Below are positions 8,877 to 18,298 of a stretch of 64,000 nucleotides of DNA, one piece after another. The notes under the pieces are model-generated. The model was given only the letters and a program-made list of their open reading frames with translations, had not been told where the DNA came from and did no database searches. Numbering within the stretch: position 1 is the first letter of the stretch; the number at the start of each line of letters is the position of its first letter. The position numbers and the translations under genes are program-made. Source of the DNA: Streptomyces sp. NRRL F-5126 (GTDB lineage: Bacteria; Actinomycetota; Actinomycetes; Streptomycetales; Streptomycetaceae); NCBI RefSeq assembly GCF_000721265.1, contig NZ_JOFZ01000006.1:620001-684000 (forward strand), read 5' to 3'.

Positions 8877-9139
8877 ACTTATACTTCTCACCGCAACAAG
8901 CAGAGTGATAGGGCATCAGGACGAGACGCACGCCAAGAGGGCGCCTGTCACGGCAGACCGCCACGGGCGGATGATCAAGGCACCACCCGATCAGGGCCCG
9001 TAGATCGCCGTCCGCTGGGTACGAACCACGAGGTGGCACCGGCAGCGCCCACGAGGACCGCCGGCCCGCCCACGACAGCGGCCGGCCACCCACGCCGCCC
9101 GACGACGAGCCATGACGACACCGGAAGCGAGGCGCAGCG

Positions 9140-10363
9140 ATGCCCGAGGCAAGCAACGGCGCGGACGACCTCTTCGGACCGCACAACCTGCCCTACGGCG
9201 TGTTCTCCACCGCGGACGAGCCGGGCAGGCGCCGCCTCGGCGTCCGCATCCACGACGCCGTACTCGACGCGGGCGCCGCGGCCCACGCACTCGGCTCGCC
9301 GTACGAGGCACTGCTCGCCGCGGACTCCCTCGGCCCGCTGATGGCGGCGGGCCGCACGGCCTGGCGGGACGTCAGGCGTGCCCTGACGGCCTGGCTGAGC
9401 GTGCCGGCCCGCGACGACGAGCTGCGGCCGTTCCTGCACCCGCTGGACGCCGTGACGCTCCACCTGCCGTACGAGGTCGCCGACTACGTCGACTTCTACT
9501 CCAGCGAGCACCACGCGCAGAACGCCGGCTCCATCTTCCGCCCGGGCGGCGTGGCGCTCACGCCGAACTGGAAGCACCTGCCGGTCGGCTACCACGGCCG
9601 CGCGGGCACCGTGGTGGTGTCGGGGACCGATGTCGTGCGCCCGATGGGGCAGCGCAAAAACCCGACAGATCCGCAGCCGGTGTTCGGTCCGAGCACGAAG
9701 CTGGACATCGAGGCCGAGGTGGGCTTCGTCGTCGGCGCCCCGTCCCGCCACTCCGAGCCCGTCCCGCTCGGCGCCTTCCGCGACCACGTCTTCGGCGTGT
9801 GCCTGCTCAACGACTGGTCGGCGCGCGACATCCAGGCCTGGGAGGGGCAGCCGCTCGGCCCGTTCCTCGCCAAGTCGTTCACGACGTCCGTGTCGGCGTG
9901 GGTGACTCCGCTGGAGGCGCTCGACGCCGCCCGCGTCGCGCCCCCGTCCAGGTCGGAGCCGCTGCTGCCCTACCTGGACGACGCGGGCGACGAGGAGCCC
10001 GGCGGCCTGGACCTGCGGATGTCGGTGAGCATCAACGGCGATGAGGTCTCCCGCCCGCCGTACGCCACGATGTACTGGACGGCCGCGCAGCAGCTGGCCC
10101 ACATGACGGTGGGCGGCGCGTCGCTGCGCACGGGCGACCTGTACGGCTCGGGCACGGTCAGCGGCCCGGCGCGCGACGAGCGCGGCTCGCTGCTCGAACT
10201 GACCTGGGACGGCGAGGACCCGCTCATCCTGGCCACGGGCAAGCGCACATACCTGGAGGACGGCGACGAGGTCACCCTCACGGCCTGGGCCCCTGGCCCG
10301 GACGGCACGAAGGTCGGCCTCGGCGAGGTGACCGGCCGCGTCACGCCGTCGTCCGGCCTCTGA
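9140..10363 (+). CDS. fahA: Fumarylacetoacetase
   Basis: Cytoplasmic metal-dependent C-C hydrolase cutting 4-fumarylacetoacetate to fumarate and acetoacetate, the last step of tyrosine/homogentisate degradation. The 407-residue length matches the full family, with the SH3-like N-domain (about 1-110) and the FAH fold after it. Family blocks are intact: DFYSSEHHAQNAG near residue 120, NWKHLPVGYHGRAG near 143, the metal ligands in DIEAEVGFVVG, NDWSARDIQAWE, and NGDEVSRP with the late GTVSGP loop. It is a single gene with its own hairpin; no other homogentisate-pathway gene is in the window. Confidence 0.95.
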   Translation: MPEASNGADDLFGPHNLPYGVFSTADEPGRRRLGVRIHDAVLDAGAAAHALGSPYEALLAADSLGPLMAAGRTAWRDVRRALTAWLSVPARDDELRPFLHPLDAVTLHLPYEVADYVDFYSSEHHAQNAGSIFRPGGVALTPNWKHLPVGYHGRAGTVVVSGTDVVRPMGQRKNPTDPQPVFGPSTKLDIEAEVGFVVGAPSRHSEPVPLGAFRDHVFGVCLLNDWSARDIQAWEGQPLGPFLAKSFTTSVSAWVTPLEALDAARVAPPSRSEPLLPYLDDAGDEEPGGLDLRMSVSINGDEVSRPPYATMYWTAAQQLAHMTVGGASLRTGDLYGSGTVSGPARDERGSLLELTWDGEDPLILATGKRTYLEDGDEVTLTAWAPGPDGTKVGLGEVTGRVTPSSGL

Positions 10364-10368
10364 CGGGC

Positions 10369-10398
10369 GCAGGCCGCCACGTCAACGCGGCGGCCTGC
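10369..10398 (+). terminator. Hairpin after fahA
   Basis: GCAGGCCGCC and its complement form a 10-bp stem around a 10-base loop, starting six bases past the fahA stop codon. Confidence 0.6.
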
Positions 10399-10481
10399 CG
10401 CCATCCGTACGAGCGAGCGTGATCATGTTTCCGATGGTTACGCTGAGTGTGTCCGCGAGACTCGCCCCCATGGGAGCAGCA

Positions 10482-11099
10482 ATGAGTGTCGAGCACGAAC
10501 CGGTGCCCATGCACGGGGCCCCGCTGCATGACTGGAACATGCCGCCCGTGGACGGCTGGACCGCCGACGACCTGGACCGGCTTCCCAACCTGCCTCCGCA
10601 CACGGAGCTGATCGACGGGAGCCTCGTCTTCGTGAGTCCGCAAAGCCTCTTTCACAGTCGAACCGTCGATTTCTTCAACTGGCAACTGCAGTCCGTGGCC
10701 CCCGCGGATCTGGAGGTCGTGCGCGAATTCACCATCGACATCGACCGCCAGAACCGGCCTGAGCCAGATGTCATCGTGGTGCACGGCGACGTCGTCGAGG
10801 ACGCGGCTCAGACGCGGTTCCCCGCCGAGGCAGTTGTTCTCGCGATCGAAGTGGTCTCACCCGAGTCCCTCTCCCGCGACCGCGAGACCAAGCCGGTGAA
10901 GTACGCCCGTGCCGCCATCCAGCACTACTGGCGCGTGGAGAACCACGATGGACGGGCCGTGGTGTACGCCTTCGAACGCGAGCCCGCCACCGGCGTCTAC
11001 ACCAGCACCGGAATCTTCCACGACCGGCTGAAGGTATCCGCGCCCTTCCCCGTCGACCTCGACCTGGCCGAGATCACCCCGCGCAGGCGCGCCCGCTGA
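10482..11099 (+). CDS. Uma2-family putative restriction endonuclease-like protein
   Basis: A 205-residue member of the Uma2/DUF820 family, which has the PD-(D/E)xK nuclease fold and is amplified in Streptomyces and cyanobacteria without a proven role. The core is readable: the N-terminal HTELIDGSLV start-of-fold, the EPDVIVV strand carrying the first acidic ligand, LAIEVVSPES with the second, then KPVKYARAAIQHYW with the Lys. The ATG at 10482 has GGGAG five bases before it; further upstream starts lack one. A second, broken Uma2 gene lies at 39.2-39.8 kb. Confidence 0.82.
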   Translation: MSVEHEPVPMHGAPLHDWNMPPVDGWTADDLDRLPNLPPHTELIDGSLVFVSPQSLFHSRTVDFFNWQLQSVAPADLEVVREFTIDIDRQNRPEPDVIVVHGDVVEDAAQTRFPAEAVVLAIEVVSPESLSRDRETKPVKYARAAIQHYWRVENHDGRAVVYAFEREPATGVYTSTGIFHDRLKVSAPFPVDLDLAEITPRRRAR

Positions 11100-11104
11100 C
11101 GCCC

Positions 11105-12046
11105 TCAGTCTCCGGTCCGCTCGATGAACGCGTGCAGCGCGGCGGCGAGCGCCGCGGGCTGTTCGTCCGGGATGAAGTGCCCGGACCCCGCGATGACGGT
11201 GCCCGTCGTGTTGTCAGCCCACGGGCTGAGGGAGGCGGCCATGTCGGGGATCGAGCCGTGGGAGCCGGAGATGCCGAGGACCGGGACGGTCAGGTGCCGG
11301 CGGGCGAGTGCCTCATGGTTCCCGCGCGCGGATTCGCGCGCGTCGCGGTAGTAGGCGAGCGACGCCCGCAGGCCGCCCTCCGCCGCGACCGCGGCGGCGT
11401 AGTGGTCGATCTCCGCACTGCCGAACGTGTCCGAGCCGAGCGCCTTGGCCCCCAGGAACCAGCCCACGTACTCCCGCTCGCGGCCGGCGAGCAGCGTCTC
11501 GGGCAGCTCCGGCACCAGGTGGAAGGCGAAGTGCCAGGTCTTCCAGGCCCTGTCAGGATCCGCCGGGATGGCGTCCGGGAGGCTGACGCCGGGGATGCCG
11601 GCGTCGAGCAGGGCGACGCCGTGCAGCCGCTCCTCGTACGCCAGCGCCAGCGAGAACGCGACCCAGGCGCCGATGTCGTGCGCGGCGAGCCAGTACTTCT
11701 CCACACCGAGCGCGGCCACCGCCGCCTGGACGCGCGCGGCGACCGTGTGCGTGTCGTAGCCGTCTTCGGGACGCTCGGAGTGCCCCTGGCCCGGCAGGTC
11801 GACGGCGATGACGCGGAACCTTTCCGCGAGGTGCGGCATCACCGCGCGCCACGCCCACCAGGTCTGCGGGAACCCGGCGAGCAGGACCACGGCGGGGCCC
11901 GCCGCCCGGCCGCCTTCCACGGCGTGGAGCCGGATGCCTTGCGCGTCGACCCAGCGGTGGGTGAAGCCCGCCAGGTCGTGCAGCGGCAGCCCGGGAACCG
12001 GGTTCTGGCGGGAAGAGTGGTTCGCGGTGGTCGCGGTGTCGGTCAT
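11105..12046 (-). CDS. Alpha/beta-fold hydrolase, epoxide-hydrolase/dehalogenase type
   Basis: A 313-residue soluble hydrolase. The nucleophile elbow AHDIGAW carries Asp (D124) rather than Ser, which is the epoxide hydrolase/haloalkane dehalogenase arrangement. The oxyanion-hole motif HGxP appears as AGFP at 57-60, so its usual His is absent. The charge-relay His is in GSGHFIPDEQP near residue 290. A cap domain with two Tyr-containing helices lies between (about 150-235). The gene diverges from a TetR gene over a palindrome that sits right at the start, so it is probably the regulator's target. Substrate unknown. Confidence 0.85.
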   Translation of the reverse strand: MTDTATTANHSSRQNPVPGLPLHDLAGFTHRWVDAQGIRLHAVEGGRAAGPAVVLLAGFPQTWWAWRAVMPHLAERFRVIAVDLPGQGHSERPEDGYDTHTVAARVQAAVAALGVEKYWLAAHDIGAWVAFSLALAYEERLHGVALLDAGIPGVSLPDAIPADPDRAWKTWHFAFHLVPELPETLLAGREREYVGWFLGAKALGSDTFGSAEIDHYAAAVAAEGGLRASLAYYRDARESARGNHEALARRHLTVPVLGISGSHGSIPDMAASLSPWADNTTGTVIAGSGHFIPDEQPAALAAALHAFIERTGD

Positions 12047-12061
12047 GCGTGCAGCCTACGC

Positions 12062-12085
12062 ATCTTGAACTGGTTGGTTCAAGAT
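12062..12085. promoter_or_regulatory. TetR-type operator between hydrolase and TetR genes
   Basis: A perfect inverted repeat, ATCTTGAAC-N6-GTTCAAGAT, lies 15 bases upstream of the hydrolase start and 56 bases before the TetR start. Its size and divergent setting fit a TetR operator controlling both genes. Confidence 0.78.
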
Positions 12086-12141
12086 AGGATGACCAGGGTC
12101 ACAACGGAGCGGCCGAGGCGTGAGGACGAGGTGCGTGGGAG

Positions 12142-12738
12142 ATGGCCGGTAAGAAGCAGTTCGACGTGGACCACGCGCTCGACGCGGCGATGGTCCAGTT
12201 CTGGCGGGCCGGATACGCCGACACGTCCCTCGACGACCTGTCCAGGGCGACCGGCCTGAACCGCAGCTCCATCTACTCCTCGCTCGGCGACAAGGACGCG
12301 CTCTACCTGCGCTGCCTCGACCGCTACGCCGCGCGGTACGGGGACCGCTACGACCAGGCACTCGCTCGCGCGGCCGAAGACCCGCTGCGGGCGGTACGCG
12401 CGTTCTTCGACGTCACGCTCGCGCGCATCGCCGACCCGGACCTGCCGGACGGCTGCCTGATCGCCCAGACCGCGATGGCCATCCCGGTACTGAGTCCCGC
12501 CATCGCCGCGCGCGCGGGCGAGGCCCTGGGCTTCCAGCGCGCGCGGCTGCGCGGCGCCCTGCTCACCGCCGAACTGGCCGAGAGCGACGCCGACGACTTC
12601 GCCGTCCACCTCGCGGCGGTCAACCAGTCGCTGGCCGTGATGAGCAGGGCGGGCGCGAGCGGGCCCGAGCTCCGCACGGTCGCCGACGTCAGTGTCAACG
12701 CACTCTCGCAAGCCTTGGGCCCGCCCCGTGCCGGGTAA
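12142..12738 (+). CDS. TetR-family transcriptional regulator
   Basis: A 198-residue one-component repressor. Its N-terminal HTH (about residues 9-55) carries the family signature ALDAAMVQFWRAGYADTSLDDLSRATGLNRSS followed by the recognition-helix end IYSSLGDKDALY. The C-terminal part (about 85-190) is the ligand pocket with a Cys (DGCLIAQT) typical of the AcrR/YxaF group (TetR_C_16-like). It is divergent from the hydrolase gene and probably represses it and itself through the ATCTTGAAC palindrome. The ligand is unknown. GTGGGAG precedes the ATG. Confidence 0.9.
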   Translation: MAGKKQFDVDHALDAAMVQFWRAGYADTSLDDLSRATGLNRSSIYSSLGDKDALYLRCLDRYAARYGDRYDQALARAAEDPLRAVRAFFDVTLARIADPDLPDGCLIAQTAMAIPVLSPAIAARAGEALGFQRARLRGALLTAELAESDADDFAVHLAAVNQSLAVMSRAGASGPELRTVADVSVNALSQALGPPRAG

Positions 12739-12757
12739 GCGCGCCCCCTGAACGCAC

Positions 12758-12796
12758 CGCGGCCCGGCTCCCCCGTACGGAAGGAGCCGGGCCGCG
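12758..12796. terminator. Bidirectional terminator, nuo operon end
   Basis: CGCGGCCCGGCTCC pairs perfectly over 14 bp with its complement across an 11-base loop. It lies between the convergent stops of tetR (12738) and nuoN (12803), so it can end both transcripts. Confidence 0.8.
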
Positions 12797-12802
12797 AACC
12801 CG

Positions 12803-14458
12803 TCAGCGCGCGAACGTGCCCGCCTGGCCCGCGAGGTCCAGGAAGTACTGCGGCGCGATGCCGAAGACCAGCACCACCGCCACGCCCACGCCGATCGTGA
12901 CCATCGTCAGCGGGGACGGCACCGCCACCGTCGGCCCGTCAGGGCGCGGCTCGCTGAAGAACATCAGCACGATGACGCGGATGTAGAAGAACGCCGCGAT
13001 CGCCGACGAGACCACACCGATGATCACGAGCGGCACCGCGCCGCCCGCCGCCGCGGCCTTGAACACCGCGAACTTCCCCGCGAAGCCCGACGTCAGCGGG
13101 ATGCCGGCGAACGCCAGCAGGAAGACCGCGAACACGGCCGCCACCAGCGGTGAACGGCGCCCGAGCCCCGCCCACTTGGACAGGTGCGTCGCCTCGCCGC
13201 CCGCGTCGCGCACGAGCGTGACGACGGCGAACGCGCCGACCGTCACGAAGGAGTACGCCGCGAGGTAGAAGAGGACGGACGAGATGCCGTCCGGCGACGC
13301 GGCGATCACACCGGCCAGGATGAACCCCGCGTGCGCGATGGACGAGTAGGCGAGCAGCCGCTTGATGTCGGTCTGCGTGATGGCGACGATCGCGCCGCCG
13401 ATCATCGTGATGATCGCGACGCCCCACATCACCGGCCGCCAGTCCCATGTCAGACCCGGCAGCACCACGTAGAGCAGCCGCAGCAGCGCGCCGAACGCGG
13501 CGACCTTCGTGGCCGCCGCCATGAACCCGGTGACGGGCGTCGGCGCGCCCTCGTAGACGTCCGGCGTCCACATGTGGAACGGCACCGCGCCGACCTTGAA
13601 CAGCAGGCCCATGACCACCAGTGCCCCGCCGATCAGCAGCAGCGCGTCATTGCCCATCGTGCCCGCCAGCGCCGGGTCGACGTTGCGCACCGTGCCGTCG
13701 ACGACCGCGGCGATGCGCGCGTACGTGACCGAGCCCGAGTACCCGTACAGCAGGGCGACCCCGAACAGCAGGAACGCCGACGAGAAGGCTCCCAGCAGGA
13801 AGTACTTGACCGCCGCCTCCTGCGAGATGAGGCGCTTGCGGCGGGCCAGTGCGCACAGCAGGTACAGCGGCAGCGACAGCACCTCAAGGGCGACGAACAG
13901 CGTCAGCAGGTCGTTCGCCGCGGGGAACACCAGCATGCCCGCCACCGCGAACAGCGCCAGCGGGAACACCTCCGTCGTGGTGAAACCGGCCCGGACGGCC
14001 GACTTCTCCGCGTCGCTGCCCGGCACCGCCGCGCCCTGCGCGGCGAACGAGTCGACCCGGTGGCTGCCGGCCGCCGGGTCGAGGCGCCGCTCGGCGAACG
14101 TGAAGATCGCGACGACCGCGGTCAGCAGGATGGTGCCCTGCAGGAACAGCGCGGGACCGTCGACCGCGACCGCGCCCTCCGCCGCGATGTGCGCCTTCGA
14201 CGCGCTGCCGTACCCGTCGGCCGCGAGCGCCACCACCGCGGCGAACGCGGCGGCGAGGCCGAGCACGGCGAGGATGACCTGCGCGTGGTAGCGCGCCCTG
14301 CGCGGCACGAACGCCTCGAACAGGACGCCCAGCATCGCGGCGCCCGCCACGATCAGCACCGGGGAGATCTGGCCGTACTCGATGTGGGGCGACGGGATCG
14401 TGCCGATCGAATCGGCAGCCGTCGTCGTCCACAGGCTGTGGACAGCCGGCGCGCTCAT
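12803..14458 (-). CDS. nuoN: NADH-quinone oxidoreductase subunit N
   Basis: Antiporter-like membrane subunit of complex I, 551 residues with about 14 predicted spans. The family block with the pump Lys/His residues is present (LPLYLLCALARRK...; KVGAVPFHMWTPDVYEG with the conserved Lys and His; and TDIKRLLAYSSIAHAGF). This last gene of the operon starts at an ATG overlapping the nuoM stop (ATGA). Its length exceeds E. coli NuoN (about 485) through an N-terminal lead and an inserted loop near residue 120, as usual in actinobacteria. Confidence 0.96.
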   Translation of the reverse strand: MSAPAVHSLWTTTAADSIGTIPSPHIEYGQISPVLIVAGAAMLGVLFEAFVPRRARYHAQVILAVLGLAAAFAAVVALAADGYGSASKAHIAAEGAVAVDGPALFLQGTILLTAVVAIFTFAERRLDPAAGSHRVDSFAAQGAAVPGSDAEKSAVRAGFTTTEVFPLALFAVAGMLVFPAANDLLTLFVALEVLSLPLYLLCALARRKRLISQEAAVKYFLLGAFSSAFLLFGVALLYGYSGSVTYARIAAVVDGTVRNVDPALAGTMGNDALLLIGGALVVMGLLFKVGAVPFHMWTPDVYEGAPTPVTGFMAAATKVAAFGALLRLLYVVLPGLTWDWRPVMWGVAIITMIGGAIVAITQTDIKRLLAYSSIAHAGFILAGVIAASPDGISSVLFYLAAYSFVTVGAFAVVTLVRDAGGEATHLSKWAGLGRRSPLVAAVFAVFLLAFAGIPLTSGFAGKFAVFKAAAAGGAVPLVIIGVVSSAIAAFFYIRVIVLMFFSEPRPDGPTVAVPSPLTMVTIGVGVAVVLVFGIAPQYFLDLAGQAGTFAR

Positions 14459-16032
14459 CGGGACGCCTCCAACTGGGGGTGGGGATCGGTTCGGTCGACC
14501 TGCGACATGGTCTGGTGCACCGCCGGGTTGACGATGTCGGTCAGCGGCTTGGGGTACACGCCGAGGAAGATCAGCAGCGCGATCAGCGGCGCCACCACGA
14601 CCACCTCACGCACCTTCAGGTCCGACATGCCCTGCACCGTCGCCTTCACGGGTCCGGTCATCGTGCGCTGGTACAGGACGAGCACGTACAGCGCGGCCAG
14701 CACGATGCCGATCGTCGCGATGATCCCGATCACCGGGTACCTGCTGAACGTGCCGACGAGGACGAGGAACTCGCTCACGAACGGCGAGAGCCCCGGCAGC
14801 GACAGCGTCGCCAGCCCGCTGATCAGGAAGGTGCCGGCCAGCACGGGGGCGACCTTCTGCACCCCGCCGAAGTCGGAGATGAGCCGCGAGCCGCGCCGCG
14901 AGATCAGGAACCCTGCCAGCAGCATCAGAGCCGCCGTCGAGAGCCCGTGGTTGACCATGTAGAGCGTCGCGCCCGACTGGCCCTGGCTCGTCATCGCGAA
15001 GATGCCCATGATGATGAACCCGAAGTGGGAGACCGACGCGTAGGCGATCAGCCGCTTGATGTCCCGCTGCCCCACCGCGACCAGCGCGCCGTAGATGATG
15101 CTGATCAGCGCGAGCACCAGGATCACCGGGGTGGCCCACTTGGACGCCTCCGGGAAGAGCTGCAGGCAGTAGCGCAGCATCGCGAACGTGCCGACCTTGT
15201 CGACCACGGCCGTCAGCAGCACGGCGACCGGCGCCGTCGACTCGCCCATCGCGTTGGGCAGCCAGGTGTGCACCGGCCACAGCGGCGCCTTCACCGCGAA
15301 GGCGAAGAAGAAGCCGAGGAACAGCCAGCGGCCCGTGGACGTCGACATCGACAGGTCACCGGCCGCCCGCATGTGCGCGATGTCCGTGAGCGAGAACGTG
15401 CCCGCCACGACGTACACGCCGATCACCGCGGCCAGCATGATCAGCCCGCCGACGAGGTTGTAGAGGAGGAACTTCACCGCCGCGTACGAGCGCTGGGTGG
15501 CCGCGGCCTCGTCCCCGCCCGCGTGCGCGCGGTCGCCGAAGCCGCCGATGAGGAAGTACATCGGGATCAGCATGGCCTCGAACAGCAGGTAGAACAGGAA
15601 GATGTCGGTGGCCTCGAAGGACAGGAGCACCATCGCCTCGACGGACAGGATCAGCGCGAAGAAGCCCTGCGTCGGCCGCCAGCGCCGGTTCGGCCGCGGC
15701 CCCTCGAGAGGGTCGGCGTCGTGCCAGCCCGCGAGGATCACGAACGGGATCAGCAGAGCGGTCAGCGCGAGCAGCGCCACCCCGATCCCGTCGACGCCCA
15801 GGTCGTACGAGACGCCGAAGTCCTTGATCCACGCGTGCGACTCGGCCAGCTGGAACTGGCCGCCGCCCGGGTCGAACCGCACGACGACGATCGCCACCAT
15901 CACGAGCGTGGCGAGCGAGAAGAGCAGCGCCGTCCACTTGGCGGCGGTGCGCCGCGCGGCGGGCACGGCCGCCGTGACGATCGCGCCGGCCGCCGGCAGG
16001 GCGAACGTGACGGTCAGGTAAGGGAACGACAT
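14455..16032 (-). CDS. nuoM: NADH-quinone oxidoreductase subunit M
   Basis: Proton-channel antiporter-like subunit, 525 residues. The essential Glu lies in the LSFEATDIFLFYLLFEAMLIPMYFL region (helix 5), and Lys residues are in AVKAPLWPVHTWLPNAMGES and QRDIKRLIAYASVSHFGF. Start ATG 16032 lies five bases past nuoL; MSFPYL is the usual Streptomyces N-terminus. It couples quinone reduction to H+ export in the membrane arm together with NuoL and NuoN. Confidence 0.96.
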   Translation of the reverse strand: MSFPYLTVTFALPAAGAIVTAAVPAARRTAAKWTALLFSLATLVMVAIVVVRFDPGGGQFQLAESHAWIKDFGVSYDLGVDGIGVALLALTALLIPFVILAGWHDADPLEGPRPNRRWRPTQGFFALILSVEAMVLLSFEATDIFLFYLLFEAMLIPMYFLIGGFGDRAHAGGDEAAATQRSYAAVKFLLYNLVGGLIMLAAVIGVYVVAGTFSLTDIAHMRAAGDLSMSTSTGRWLFLGFFFAFAVKAPLWPVHTWLPNAMGESTAPVAVLLTAVVDKVGTFAMLRYCLQLFPEASKWATPVILVLALISIIYGALVAVGQRDIKRLIAYASVSHFGFIIMGIFAMTSQGQSGATLYMVNHGLSTAALMLLAGFLISRRGSRLISDFGGVQKVAPVLAGTFLISGLATLSLPGLSPFVSEFLVLVGTFSRYPVIGIIATIGIVLAALYVLVLYQRTMTGPVKATVQGMSDLKVREVVVVAPLIALLIFLGVYPKPLTDIVNPAVHQTMSQVDRTDPHPQLEASR

Positions 16033-16037
16033 CGCAC

Positions 16038-17984
16038 TCACACCGCCCTCATCAGCAGGGTCGCGGCGACGATCACTGCCGTACCTCCGAACATCGAGAG
16101 CGCGTAGGAGCGCGCGTAGCCGTTCTGGAGCTTGCGCAGCCTCCCGGAGAGCCCGCCGAACGAGGCGGCCGTGCCGTTGACCACGCCGTCCACCACCGTG
16201 TGGTCGACGTAGACCAGCGAGCGGGTCAGGTGCTCGCCGCCGCGTACCAGGACGACGTGGTTGAAGTCGTCCTGGAGCAGGTCCCTGCGGGCGGCCCTGG
16301 TCAGCAGCGAGCCGCGCGGCGCCCTCGCGGGGACCGGCCGCCTGCCGTACTGGAGGTACGCGATGCCCGCGCCCACGACCAGCAGCACCAGCGTGGCCGC
16401 CGTGACGACGCCCGCGCTGACCGGGGAGTTGCCCTCGCTGTGCCCGGTGACGGGCTCCAGCCAGCGCAGGAAGCGGTCGCCGACGCCGAAGAACGCGCCC
16501 GCGCCGACCGAGCCGACCGCGAGGACGATCATCGGGATCGTCATGACCCACGGCGCCTCGTGCGGGTGCGGCTCCTCGTGGCGTCCGCGCTCCTCGGCGG
16601 CGGGCTCCACGTCCGGCGCGTCGGGCGAGGCCGTCGCGGTATCGCGCCACCGCTCCTCGCCGAAGAACGTCATCAGCATCATGCGTGTCATGTAGTACGC
16701 GGTGATCGCCGCGCCGAGCAGCGTGACGGCGCCGAGGATCCAGCCCTCCGTGCCGCCCTTGGCGAAGGCGGCCTCGACGATCTTGTCCTTGGAGAAGAAG
16801 CCGGACAGGCCGGGGAAGCCGATGATCGCGAGGTAGCCGAGGCCGAACGTGACGAACGTGACCGGCATGTACTTGCGCAGGCCGCCGTACTTGCGCATGT
16901 CGACCTCGTCGTTCATGCCGTGCATCACGGAACCCGCGCCGAGGAAGAGTCCGGCCTTGAAGAAGCCGTGCGTCACCAGGTGCATGATCGCGAAGACGTA
17001 GCCGATCGGGCCGAGGCCGGCCGCGAGGATCATGTAGCCGATCTGCGACATCGTGGAGCCCGCGAGGGACTTCTTGATGTCGTCCTTCGCACAACCGACG
17101 ATCGCACCGAACAGGAGCGTGACCCCGCCGACGACGACCACCGCGAGCTGCGCGGTGGGCGCGCCGTTGAACAGGTCGGCGGAGCGGGTGATCAGGTAGA
17201 CGCCTGCCGTCACCATCGTCGCCGCGTGGATCAGCGCCGAGACGGGCGTCGGGCCCTCCATCGCGTCGCCCAGCCAGGACTGGAGCGGCACCTGGGCGGA
17301 CTTGCCGCACGCGGCGAGCAGCAGCATCAGGCTGATCGCCGTGAGCTTGCCCTCCGTGGCGCCGTGCGCCGCGCCGAAGACGCCCCCGAAGGAGAACGTG
17401 CCGAACGTGGTGAACATCAGCATGATCGCGATCGACAGGCCCATGTCGCCGACGCGGTTGACGAGAAAGGCCTTCTTGGCGGCCGTGGCCGCGCTCGGCT
17501 TGTGCTGCCAGAAGCCGATCAGCAGGTAGGAGGCGAGGCCCACACCCTCCCAGCCCATGTACAGCAGCAGGTAGTTGCTGGCGAGTACGAGCAGCAGCAT
17601 CGCCGCGACGAAGAGGTTGAGGTAGCCGAAGAAGCGGCGGCGCCGCTCGTCGTGGGCCATGTAGCCGATGGAGTAGATGTGGATGAGCGTGCCGACGCCG
17701 CTGATCAGCAGCACGAACGTCATCGAGAGCTGGTCCAGCTGGAAGCCGACGTCCGCCTTGAACCCTGCCACCGGCACCCAGGCGAACAGGTGCTGCGTCA
17801 GCGTACGGTCGCCGGCGCCCTTGCCCAGCATGTCCGCGAAGAGCACGGCTCCGATGACGAACGACACGCCGGAGAGCACCGTGCCGAGCAGGGGCCCGAC
17901 CCGGTCGAGGGCGCGCCCCCCGCACAGCAGGACCGCGGCCCCGAGCAGTGGCGCCGCGATCAGCAGCGCAATGAGATTGTCCAC
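16038..17984 (-). CDS. nuoL: NADH-quinone oxidoreductase subunit L
   Basis: The largest antiporter-like subunit, 648 residues, with the long lateral helix at the C-terminus. Signature parts are seen: [21 protein letters not shown] (conserved Glu), [32 protein letters not shown] (Lys channel) and [18 protein letters not shown]. An acidic/His-rich cytoplasmic loop (near residue 460: [20 protein letters not shown]) interrupts the conserved core and is an actinobacterial addition. Start: the GTG at 17984 (VDNLIALL) follows a GAGGGG and sits 14 bases after nuoK. Confidence 0.96.
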   Translation of the reverse strand: MDNLIALLIAAPLLGAAVLLCGGRALDRVGPLLGTVLSGVSFVIGAVLFADMLGKGAGDRTLTQHLFAWVPVAGFKADVGFQLDQLSMTFVLLISGVGTLIHIYSIGYMAHDERRRRFFGYLNLFVAAMLLLVLASNYLLLYMGWEGVGLASYLLIGFWQHKPSAATAAKKAFLVNRVGDMGLSIAIMLMFTTFGTFSFGGVFGAAHGATEGKLTAISLMLLLAACGKSAQVPLQSWLGDAMEGPTPVSALIHAATMVTAGVYLITRSADLFNGAPTAQLAVVVVGGVTLLFGAIVGCAKDDIKKSLAGSTMSQIGYMILAAGLGPIGYVFAIMHLVTHGFFKAGLFLGAGSVMHGMNDEVDMRKYGGLRKYMPVTFVTFGLGYLAIIGFPGLSGFFSKDKIVEAAFAKGGTEGWILGAVTLLGAAITAYYMTRMMLMTFFGEERWRDTATASPDAPDVEPAAEERGRHEEPHPHEAPWVMTIPMIVLAVGSVGAGAFFGVGDRFLRWLEPVTGHSEGNSPVSAGVVTAATLVLLVVGAGIAYLQYGRRPVPARAPRGSLLTRAARRDLLQDDFNHVVLVRGGEHLTRSLVYVDHTVVDGVVNGTAASFGGLSGRLRKLQNGYARSYALSMFGGTAVIVAATLLMRAV

Positions 17985-17998
17985 GATTTCCCGACCCC

Positions 17999-18298
17999 TC
18001 AGAGCTTCATCAGGCTGGCGTCGTCGACCGAGGCCGAGTGGCGGGCGCGGAACATCGACACGATGATGGCGAGGCCGACGACGACCTCGGCGGCGGCGAC
18101 GACCATCGTGAAGAACGCGATGATCTGGCCGTCGAGATTGCCGTGCAGCCGGGAGAACGCGACGAACGCGAGGTTGCACGCGTTGAGCATCAACTCGACG
18201 CACATGAACACCACGATCGCGTTGCGCCGGATCAGCACGCCCGCCGCGCCGATCGTGAACAGCAGCGACGCCAGATAGAGGTAGTAGACCGGGTTCAT
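17999..18298 (-). CDS. nuoK: NADH-quinone oxidoreductase subunit K
   Basis: Small 99-residue, three-span membrane subunit. The two functionally important membrane Glu residues are present ([16 protein letters not shown] and [12 protein letters not shown]). Length equals the family norm. The start overlaps the nuoJ stop by four bases. Confidence 0.96.
   Translation of the reverse strand: MNPVYYLYLASLLFTIGAAGVLIRRNAIVVFMCVELMLNACNLAFVAFSRLHGNLDGQIIAFFTMVVAAAEVVVGLAIIVSMFRARHSASVDDASLMKL

Noticed and set aside
16200-18278. A 692-residue plus-strand open frame opposite nuoL/nuoK/nuoJ
   Set aside because: Shadow of nuo genes, His/Asp/Arg-rich and without family features.
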